NCBI GenBank assembly: GCA_011042035.1
Contig: DQZA01000131.1
Coordinates: 1 to 19,632 of the forward strand
Reading direction: 5' to 3'
DNA from: Desulfobacteraceae bacterium
Lineage (GTDB): Bacteria > Desulfobacterota > DSM-4660 > Desulfatiglandales > Desulfatiglandaceae
DNA length: 19,632 nt
Position numbers and translations under genes: made by a program
Shown: piece by piece, positions 13,398-19,632 of the stretch
Layout of the letters: the number at the start of each line of letters is the position of its first letter
Position numbering within the stretch: the stretch's first letter is position 1
Notes under the pieces: generated by a model
Told to the model about the DNA's origin: nothing
The model's database searches: none
What the model saw: only the letters and a program-made list of their open reading frames with translations

Positions 13398-14482
13398 AAC
13401 AGAGCCACCAGACAGTAGCGGTTGGCCTGAGTGGGGGAGTAGATTCATCGGTAACGGCCTGGCTCTTAAAAGAAAGAGGCTATAATGTCATTGGCCTTAC
13501 GATGAGAATATACGACCCGTCCTTAGGAAAGCTCCCTCCCCTTAAAGATGCCTGTTTTGGTCCCAACGAAGACAAAGATATTGAGGCGGCTTTTAGGGTC
13601 TGCAAATTACTCGGCATTCCTTTTCACTGCATTGATCTCAGAGAAGAATATCAAAGGGCAGTACTTGACTACTTCAAACAAGAATACCTGTGTGGCAGGA
13701 CCCCTAATCCTTGTGTGGTATGCAATAGAAGGATAAAATTCGAGTCCCTTGTTCACAAGGCCCTCTCCACGGGCATATCTTTTGATTATTTTGCGACCGG
13801 TCATTATGCCAGGGTAAAGAAGTTGAGGGAGCGCTTCGTGCTAATGAGGCCCGTGGATACCCAAAAGGACCAAACCTATTTCCTCTACTCTCTTTCCCAG
13901 AACCAGCTTTCCAGAACGCTTTTTCCCCTGGGTGAATATACCAAAAAAGGGGTTAGAGAATTGGCAAGATCTGCAGGGTTACCAACGGCGGGCAGGCCTG
14001 AAAGCCAGGATTTCCTGAGCAGCGGTAACTACTCGGTGCTTTTCCGCAAAAACCATATAGCCCCCGGGGATATCATTGATGAAAGCGGTAAAGTAGTCGG
14101 CAGACACAAAGGGATTATTTTTTATACCATAGGACAGAGAAAAGGATTGGGCATATCAGCCCCGGCTCCTCTATATGTCCTCAGAGTGGATCCTCAAAAC
14201 AACCGGATAATTGTGGGAACCAAAGACCAACTTTATAAACGAAAAGTCATTGTCTCAGAGCTCAACTATATAGCCATCAGTTCCCTTAGTGAACCTATTG
14301 AGGTAACCGCAAAGATTCGTTATAAACACAAGGAGGCACCCGCCAAACTTTATCCCTATGGCATGGCCAAGGCCTTGTTAATTTTCAATTCTCCCCAAAG
14401 GGCTGTGACCCCTGGTCAATCCGCTGTTTTTTATTCTGGAGATTACGTGGTTGGCGGCGGTATAATTGATGAGGCATACTAA
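13394..14482 (+). CDS. mnmA: tRNA 2-thiouridylase, MnmA family (variant lacking second catalytic Cys)
   Basis: ATP-dependent enzyme that puts sulfur on U34 of Lys, Glu and Gln tRNAs. 362 residues, normal length. PP-loop GLSGGVDSS at 11-19, GRTPNPCVVCNRRIKF at 101-116 with Cys107 and Cys110, FATGHYARV at 133-141, KDQTYFLYSLSQ at 158-169 and GQRKGLGI at 247-254. The usual SQDICFI motif carrying the second catalytic Cys reads SQDFLSS at 204-210, with no Cys nearby. An insert DACFGPNEDKDIEAA at 52-66 includes Cys54. The start is fixed by the ATGA overlap with the HTH gene. This looks like a subfamily that uses another sulfur route, perhaps a cluster held by Cys107, Cys110 and another Cys; that is inference. 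No IscS or Tus relay gene is adjacent. Confidence 0.92.
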   Translation: MKQSHQTVAVGLSGGVDSSVTAWLLKERGYNVIGLTMRIYDPSLGKLPPLKDACFGPNEDKDIEAAFRVCKLLGIPFHCIDLREEYQRAVLDYFKQEYLCGRTPNPCVVCNRRIKFESLVHKALSTGISFDYFATGHYARVKKLRERFVLMRPVDTQKDQTYFLYSLSQNQLSRTLFPLGEYTKKGVRELARSAGLPTAGRPESQDFLSSGNYSVLFRKNHIAPGDIIDESGKVVGRHKGIIFYTIGQRKGLGISAPAPLYVLRVDPQNNRIIVGTKDQLYKRKVIVSELNYIAISSLSEPIEVTAKIRYKHKEAPAKLYPYGMAKALLIFNSPQRAVTPGQSAVFYSGDYVVGGGIIDEAY

Positions 14483-14519
14483 ACACGACACAGCTCATAC
14501 AGGCAATAAGAATATATTG

Positions 14520-14548
14520 TTGATTTACGGCCAACTATTCCATATATT
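14520..14548 (+). promoter_or_regulatory. Promoter of the aminopropyltransferase gene
   Basis: TTGATT (14520-14525), a 17-nt spacer and TATATT (14543-14548, 5 of 6). Start point near 14555, 31 nt before ATG 14586. It lies in the 103-nt gap after mnmA, in which no clear terminator was seen. Confidence 0.5.
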
Positions 14549-14585
14549 TCTGCCTTAATATGATTTCATAAAAGAGGAATTTCAA

Positions 14586-15482
14586 ATGAGTGAAAAAGAC
14601 GAACAGATAGCCTTAGTGGATTTTGATCCTGAAAAAAACCAGGTTTTGGAACTGTGGTTTCACGACAGTATTGAATTCGGCCACGGATGCCGGGTAAGTA
14701 TCCGAATAAAGAATGTCTTGTGCTTCTACCGTTCAAAGTACCAAGAAATTGCAGTATTTGAGACCGAAAAGCTAGGGCGCATGCTCGTTCTCGATGGCAT
14801 AACCATGCTCACCGAATTTGATGAATTTGCTTACCACGAAATGATTGCCCACGTGCCCCTCCTTGTTCATCCCAATCCGGAAAATATATTGGTGGTTGGT
14901 GGAGGCGACGGTGGCACAGTGCGTGAGATAGTAAAACACCCAGAGGTGAAACAGGTTCATGTTTGTGAGCTTGACGAAGAGGTAGTGAAGGTCTCCCGAA
15001 AATATCTTCCCTCCCTTGCATCGTCCTTTGATGATCCAAGGGTCCAGATATTTTACGAAGATGGTGCCAAATTCGTGGAAAATCGGCCCAGCACATATGA
15101 CATAATAATTGTGGACTCCACTGACCCCATAGGCCCCGGGCAAATCCTCTTTCAGAGGAAGTTCTATGAAGATATGAAAAAGTCCTTAAACCCAGAGGGG
15201 ATTGCAGTTACCCAGTGCGAGTGCCTTTTCCTGCACCAGCACGTTATAAGCGCAGTGGGATCGTTTGCCAAAGAGATCTACCCTAAAACAAGATATTACC
15301 TGACCAGTGTACCCACTTACCCCAGCGGCTTGATAGGCTTTATGTTTTGCTCAAATAAATACGATCCCGTCAGGGACCTATCTGAGGAACGGGCAGCCAA
15401 GTTGCCTGGCCTTCGTTATTATACTCCCCGAATCCACCGAGCATCCTTCGTGCTGCCAAAATTTGGGGAGGAATTATTCTAG
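14586..15482 (+). CDS. speE: Polyamine aminopropyltransferase (spermidine synthase)
   Basis: Moves the aminopropyl group of decarboxylated S-adenosylmethionine to putrescine or a related amine. 298 residues. N-terminal beta domain with LELWFHDSIE at 21-30 and the conserved YRSKYQEIAVFET at 48-60. Then VLDGITMLTEFDEFAYHEM (68-86), the nucleotide loop VVGGGDGGTVREI (103-115), the acidic CELDEEVV (127-134), YEDGAKF (157-163), catalytic VDSTDPIGP (176-184), TQCECLFLH, and TYPSGLIGF near the putrescine site. ATG 14586 has AGAGGA upstream at good spacing. There is no speD next to it, so the source of decarboxylated SAM is elsewhere. The gene has its own promoter and ends 52 nt before the convergent metal permease gene. 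Confidence 0.94.
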   Translation: MSEKDEQIALVDFDPEKNQVLELWFHDSIEFGHGCRVSIRIKNVLCFYRSKYQEIAVFETEKLGRMLVLDGITMLTEFDEFAYHEMIAHVPLLVHPNPENILVVGGGDGGTVREIVKHPEVKQVHVCELDEEVVKVSRKYLPSLASSFDDPRVQIFYEDGAKFVENRPSTYDIIIVDSTDPIGPGQILFQRKFYEDMKKSLNPEGIAVTQCECLFLHQHVISAVGSFAKEIYPKTRYYLTSVPTYPSGLIGFMFCSNKYDPVRDLSEERAAKLPGLRYYTPRIHRASFVLPKFGEELF

Positions 15483-15552
15483 GCCAAACAGCCCAATGCC
15501 AGGTGCTGACCAACCTCCGTTAGCCTCGCCACAGTTAAGGCCTATTTTTTTG
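15480..15552 (+). terminator. Possible weak terminator after speE
   Basis: TAGGCC (15480-15485) can pair with GGCCTA (15539-15544), followed by a run of seven T (15546-15552). The loop is over 50 nt and the 3' part lies inside the end of the convergent permease gene, so this is a weak candidate. Confidence 0.2.
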
Positions 15553-16338
15553 GAAAATATGGGAAAGGAAAAAGGCAGCACCTGCAACCAGTATAATGCT
15601 GGCTCCAGAACTTAGGTTGAAGTTGTAGGAAATCCAGAGTCCTAAAGTTACGAACAGAATGCTTAGAAGAATTGAAAACCCCATCATCTTTCCCAAGGTG
15701 CTGGTGAATTGCACCGATATGTATGGTGGGATGGTCAACAGGGCAATCACCAAAATCAACCCCACCACCTTTATGAGCATCACGACAGTGAAAGAAGTGA
15801 GGGTGAGAACCAAGAAATAAAGTGCCCTAACAGGCACCCCGGTTACCTCCGCAAACTGCTCATCATAAGACATGGCTAAGAACTCTTTATAAAATAGAAT
15901 CACCGTGGCAAGGGTCAATACATCAATTGTCAGCATGAACCACAGTTCCTGCTTCCCAACAGCCAGGATGCTACCAAACAAATAGCTCATTAGATCAACA
16001 TTATAACCAGGGCTCAAATCAATAAAAAGAATCCCAATGGCCATGCCTATTGCCCATAAGGCACCTATGACAGCATCGCTTCTCTGTTTTTGTTTGAGGC
16101 TTATCCATCCCATAAGTAGCCCCATGACCACCGCAAATCCCGCAGCCCCTACAAAGGGGGCTATGCCAGAAAATACTGCAAGGCCTATTCCTCCATAAGA
16201 GGCATGGGCAATACCTCCCGAGATCATTGCAATCCGGTTTACTACCACCAGCACCCCTATAATTCCGCAGGATATGCTCACTAGCACCCCTGCTGCCAGG
16301 GCATGACGCATAAACTCAAATTGCAGGGCTTCCCACAT
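15535..16338 (-). CDS. Metal ABC transporter permease (ZnuB/MntB family)
   Basis: Inner-membrane permease of the ABC-3 family, which imports Zn2+, Mn2+ or Fe2+; the metal cannot be read from sequence. 267 residues from ATG 16338 (MWEALQFEFM). The start shares one base with the ATPase stop (TAATG). A longer frame back to 16407 adds a Ser-rich, unconvincing N-terminus. About eight hydrophobic segments. The family patterns VVNRIAMISGGIAHASYGGIG at about 33-53 and SYDEQFAEVTGVPVRALY in the middle are clear, followed by VVGLILVIALLTIPP. It is coupled to the ATPase gene. No periplasmic metal-binding protein gene (ZnuA) is in the window. Confidence 0.92.
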   Translation of the reverse strand: MWEALQFEFMRHALAAGVLVSISCGIIGVLVVVNRIAMISGGIAHASYGGIGLAVFSGIAPFVGAAGFAVVMGLLMGWISLKQKQRSDAVIGALWAIGMAIGILFIDLSPGYNVDLMSYLFGSILAVGKQELWFMLTIDVLTLATVILFYKEFLAMSYDEQFAEVTGVPVRALYFLVLTLTSFTVVMLIKVVGLILVIALLTIPPYISVQFTSTLGKMMGFSILLSILFVTLGLWISYNFNLSSGASIILVAGAAFFLSHIFQKNRP

Positions 16339-17108
16339 TAATCTATCTCCTTGTGAACCGGAAAAACACGATGAGGAAGGCCATGAGCCACTAGATCCAC
16401 TGGGCACTGATACGTCGCCTCTATCATTTCCTGCGTAATCTTACCTTCTTCGTGGAAAATCAAGGTTCGATTTATACAAGCTACCGACTTGACATAGCGC
16501 GAGATAACGCCAATATCATGTGTGATAACAACTATAGTGATGTTTTTATTCAGCTCTTTGAATAGCTCATAAAGATCTGATTCAAATTGCGGGTCAACGC
16601 TGGAAGTGGGTTCATCAAGCATCAGGATTTTTGGTTCACTCGCCAGTGCTCTTGCTATAAACACCCTTTGCCTTTGCCCTCCTGATAATTCTCCCACCTT
16701 TGCAAACCGGTAGTCCCACATCCCCACCTGGTGGAGTGCCATCTCTGCCTTTTCATGATCAGTCTTCGTATAGGGCCTTCCAAGTCTGGCATGCGTGAGC
16801 CTGCCCATAATGGCCAATTCATAGACAGTTATGGGGAAGGTCAGATGGAAATCTGTCTCCTGAGGAAGGTAACCTATATACTTTCTCGCCTCCTTCGGGG
16901 GCCTACCAAGAATCCTTATCTCACCCTTCTCGGGTTTCAGGAGCCCTAACATGAGCTTTAATAATGTTGTTTTTCCCCCACCATTGGGGCCCAATATACC
17001 AAGAAAGTCGCCCTGAGCAAGGGTAAATGATACCGCCTCTACAACAGGAATCCTGTTGTAGGAAAACCATACCTCTCTCATCTCTATTGCCGGAGGCTTA
17101 TCCACCAT
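16338..17108 (-). CDS. Metal ABC transporter ATP-binding protein (ZnuC/MntA family)
   Basis: Cytosolic ATPase driving the permease encoded next. 256 residues. Walker A GPNGGGKTT at 40-48 (the triple Gly is typical of metal-type ATPases), Q-loop LPQETDF at 81-87, signature LSGGQRQR at 141-148, Walker B ILMLDEPT at 161-168 with D-loop SSVD, and the switch His in ITHDIG at 195-200. The C-terminal tail YQCPVDLVAHGLPHRVF matches ZnuC-like proteins. ATG 17108 lies 11 bp inside the end of valS with AAGG about six nt upstream, so it is translated from the valS message or from a promoter within valS. Confidence 0.94.
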   Translation of the reverse strand: MVDKPPAIEMREVWFSYNRIPVVEAVSFTLAQGDFLGILGPNGGGKTTLLKLMLGLLKPEKGEIRILGRPPKEARKYIGYLPQETDFHLTFPITVYELAIMGRLTHARLGRPYTKTDHEKAEMALHQVGMWDYRFAKVGELSGGQRQRVFIARALASEPKILMLDEPTSSVDPQFESDLYELFKELNKNITIVVITHDIGVISRYVKSVACINRTLIFHEEGKITQEMIEATYQCPVDLVAHGLPHRVFPVHKEID

Positions 17109-19632
17109 TCATGCCTTCAAAAAACTCCAGATTTTTCTGTAGCCTCTCCAGCTTGAGGCTGAGGTTTTCCACCTTATCTTTTACATCTCTTACTATCTCT
17201 GGCGGGGCCTTCTGGAGGAAGGTTTTATTTTCAAGCTTTCTTCTTCCCAAATCAATATCCTTTTCCACCTTTTTGATTTCTTTGCGAAGCCGCCTCTTCT
17301 CTTCCTCAAAGTCAAGTAACCCTGCCAAGAGCACATGGACCTGAATAGTGCCGCAAACCGCGGTTGCAGATCCAACAGGTTTTTCCGCACTCTTACTTAC
17401 GGCGATCTCCTCTACCTTGGCCAGGTTTCTTATTTGCCCCATATTTTCCTTGATTATTTCAATTTCCTTTTCATCGGAGACGTCTATGGCGATATTGACC
17501 TTTTTGGCAGGAGGTATGCGCATTTCTCCTCGAATATTTCTGATGCCCGAGATGATATCCATGACCATACTCATATCCCTTACGGCATTTTCGTCATACA
17601 GGTAATTGGTGGCCGTGGGGAACTCTGATATCATGATGCTCCCCTGCACCCCGGGTATCCTTTGCCACAACTCTTCGGTCACAAATGGCATGAAAGGGTG
17701 GAGCAACCGGAGCACCGCTGTGAGTACTTCCCTTGCCACCACCTGGGTTGTGGCCCGATTAACGCTGTCCTCTCCATAAAGGGCCTCCTTGGCCATCTCC
17801 AGGTACCAATCGCAGAACTCATGCCACACGAATTGGTAGCAAAGATTGGCAGCATCATTAAATCTATATTCATCTATCGCCTCGGCCACTGCATCACTCA
17901 CCTGGGCCAGCCTTGAATAAATCCACCTATCTGCAAGGCTGTATGAGCGCTGCTCCTCGGATAACTCTTCCACGCCCTCAAGGTTCATCAAAACTAGTCT
18001 TGCGGCATTCCAGATCTTATTAACAAAATGCCTGTAGCCAAGAATTCTATCCTCTGACAACTTTATATCCCTTCCTTGGGCTGCAAGGGCTGCAAGGGTA
18101 AATCTGAAAGCATCTGTTCCATATTCATCCATGACCTCCAAGGGATCGATAACGTTGCCTTTGGACTTGCTCATCTTTTTTCCTTCAGCATCCCTTACCA
18201 GGGCATGTATGTAGACGTCCTTGAAGGGAACATCGCCCATGAAATGCAGGCCCATCATCATCATCCTTGCCACCCAGAAAAACAGGATATCGAAACCTGT
18301 AACAAGGATCGACGTGGGGTAAAAGGTTTTTAACTCCTCCGTCTCGTCAGGCCACCCTAGAGTAGAAAATGGCCACAATGCCGAGCTAAACCACGTATCA
18401 AGCACATCACTTTCCCGCGTTAGCTTAGTGCTGTTACAAGCGCTACAGTCCGAAGGAGCATCCTTTGCCACCATGACTTCACCACAGTCATCGCAGTACC
18501 AGGCAGGGATTCTATGTCCCCACCAGATCTGTCGAGAAATGCACCAGTCCTTGATATTGTTCATCCACTCGAAGTACACGGCCTCCCAGTTTCGAGGAAA
18601 GATCCGAGTCCTGCCTTCTTGCACGGACTTTACTGCTACTTCTGCCAATGGCTTAACCTTTACGAACCACTGCTTCGAAAGGAGTGGCTCGATCATGGTC
18701 TTGCACCTGTAGCAATGCCCAACGGCGTGTCGATATGGCTCGATCTTTTCCAACAGCCCTGCATCCTTGAGATCCTCCAAAATCTTTTCACGGCACTCAA
18801 AGCGATCCAGACCTTTGTAAGGGCCAGCCAGATCGTTCATCCGGCCGTCCTCGTCTATCACCTTGATCCTTTCCAGCCCATGGGTCAAGCCAATCTCGAA
18901 GTCATTGGGATCATGAGCCGGGGTAATCTTTAGCGCGCCAGTTCCAAATTCCACGTCCACATAACGGTCCAGAATTACTGGAATAGGCTTGTTTAGGATG
19001 GGCAGCAACACCTTTCGCCCCTCCACGTTGCCATATCGCGTGTCATGGGGGTTCACGGCAACCGCTGTGTCTCCCAGTAGGGTTTCTGGCCTGGTGGTAG
19101 CCACCACCAAGGCGCCCGAGCCGTCTTCAAAGGGGTACTTGATATAATAGAGGAAGCTGTCCATATCCTCGTGCTCTACTTCCAAATCCGCAAGAGCAGT
19201 GTGGCAACGAGGGCACCAGTTAATTATGTAATCACCCCTGTAAATGAGGCCTTCTTCATATAGTTTCACAAATACCTCGAGAACCGCCCTTGACAGTCCC
19301 TCGTCCATAGTAAAACGCTCCCGACTCCAATCGCAGGAGCAGCCCAGCCTCTTGAGTTGATTTATTATCAATCCCCCGTATTTCTTCCGCCACTCCCAGA
19401 CAAGCTCTATAAATTTTTCTCTCCCCACCTGATGGCGTGTAATGCCCCTGGCAGCAAGATCCTTTTCCACTACGTTTTGGGTCGCAATTCCCGCGTGATC
19501 GGTACCGGGTTGCCATAGCACATTATAGCCTTTCATCCTTTTGTATCGGCAGAGTATATCTTGCAAGGTATTATTCAAAGCGTGGCCCATGTGCAATGTC
19601 CCTGTAACATTAGGGGGCGGGATTACTATACA
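17098..19632 (-). CDS. valS: Valyl-tRNA synthetase (N-terminal part outside window)
   Basis: Class I synthetase charging tRNA-Val; 844 residues are visible, about 40 N-terminal residues short of the usual length. The open frame continues through the window edge at 19632, beginning IVIPPPNVTGT, then the HIGH motif HMGH within LHMGHALNN. Editing-domain parts are VVATTRPETLLGDTAVAV and KITPAHDPNDFEIG. A Cys-containing part is HCYRCKTMIEP. DVLDTWFSS follows, then a standard KMSKS in GKKMSKSKGNVIDP. The C-terminal arm is a long charged coiled coil (EEEKRRLRKEIKKVEKDID onward) typical of bacterial ValS. It overlaps the metal ABC ATPase gene by 11 bp. Confidence 0.97.
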   Translation of the reverse strand, partial: CIVIPPPNVTGTLHMGHALNNTLQDILCRYKRMKGYNVLWQPGTDHAGIATQNVVEKDLAARGITRHQVGREKFIELVWEWRKKYGGLIINQLKRLGCSCDWSRERFTMDEGLSRAVLEVFVKLYEEGLIYRGDYIINWCPRCHTALADLEVEHEDMDSFLYYIKYPFEDGSGALVVATTRPETLLGDTAVAVNPHDTRYGNVEGRKVLLPILNKPIPVILDRYVDVEFGTGALKITPAHDPNDFEIGLTHGLERIKVIDEDGRMNDLAGPYKGLDRFECREKILEDLKDAGLLEKIEPYRHAVGHCYRCKTMIEPLLSKQWFVKVKPLAEVAVKSVQEGRTRIFPRNWEAVYFEWMNNIKDWCISRQIWWGHRIPAWYCDDCGEVMVAKDAPSDCSACNSTKLTRESDVLDTWFSSALWPFSTLGWPDETEELKTFYPTSILVTGFDILFFWVARMMMMGLHFMGDVPFKDVYIHALVRDAEGKKMSKSKGNVIDPLEVMDEYGTDAFRFTLAALAAQGRDIKLSEDRILGYRHFVNKIWNAARLVLMNLEGVEELSEEQRSYSLADRWIYSRLAQVSDAVAEAIDEYRFNDAANLCYQFVWHEFCDWYLEMAKEALYGEDSVNRATTQVVAREVLTAVLRLLHPFMPFVTEELWQRIPGVQGSIMISEFPTATNYLYDENAVRDMSMVMDIISGIRNIRGEMRIPPAKKVNIAIDVSDEKEIEIIKENMGQIRNLAKVEEIAVSKSAEKPVGSATAVCGTIQVHVLLAGLLDFEEEKRRLRKEIKKVEKDIDLGRRKLENKTFLQKAPPEIVRDVKDKVENLSLKLERLQKNLEFFEGMNGG

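Noticed and set aside
1..19632. tRNA genes, rRNA, CRISPR arrays, transposases, prophage or toxin-antitoxin genes
   Set aside because: No T-arm-like GTTCGAATC patterns, no regularly spaced repeats and no mobile-element proteins were seen. The lone XRE protein carries a Cys domain and pairs with mnmA rather than a toxin.

Overview
This window looks like chromosomal housekeeping DNA from an anaerobic, probably sulfide-exposed Gram-negative bacterium, most likely of the Desulfobacterota (former Deltaproteobacteria). The basis is protein-level family resemblance: a DUF3047 protein, a DUF3568 lipoprotein, a two-CW cysteine protein, an MnmA of a non-standard type, and a prokaryotic sulfide-type Thi4. 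The lineage is inferred, not proven. No tRNA, rRNA, CRISPR array, transposase or phage gene was seen. The window cuts a gene at each end: mgtE lacks its C-terminal residues and valS lacks its N-terminus.

Left block, minus strand (1-5407). A likely operon runs thi4 - thiE - DHH phosphoesterase - mgtE with 1-14 nt junctions, driven by a clear TTGACA-N16-GATTAT promoter at 3862-3889. It covers thiazole synthesis and thiamine-phosphate coupling, a DHH/DHHA1 phosphoesterase and a Mg2+ channel. Upstream of it are a sugar-isomerase-like TIM barrel and an exported DUF3047 protein.

Spacer 5408-5730. This holds the densest non-coding structure in the window: an 11-bp perfect inverted repeat overlapping a plus-strand promoter, a second hairpin, and a 141-bp imperfect palindrome. 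It leads into two overlapping small plus-strand genes, a two-helix membrane protein and a conserved Cys-motif protein. A DUF3568 lipoprotein gene converges on them.

Centre, plus strand (6988-11055). ileS - lspA - lgt form a tightly overlapping cluster. lspA and lgt handle lipoprotein maturation, and a lipoprotein gene lies just upstream on the other strand. A GC-rich palindrome follows. On the minus strand then come a SPOUT RNA methyltransferase, a 40-residue Arg/Lys-rich peptide gene with a near-perfect ribosome binding site, and an unrecognised 135-residue protein.

Right block. An XRE helix-turn-helix protein with a C-terminal two-CW Cys domain is translationally coupled by ATGA to mnmA, whose product lacks the usual second catalytic cysteine. 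A polyamine aminopropyltransferase gene follows with its own promoter. Converging on it from the right edge is valS - metal ABC ATPase - metal ABC permease, all overlapping.

The most interesting points are the HTH/two-CW + Cys-deficient MnmA pair, the long palindrome in the leader of the 5731 gene, the Arg-rich micropeptide next to an RNA methyltransferase, and the fact that both sulfur-inserting enzymes in the window (Thi4 and MnmA) look like variants that could use sulfide directly.
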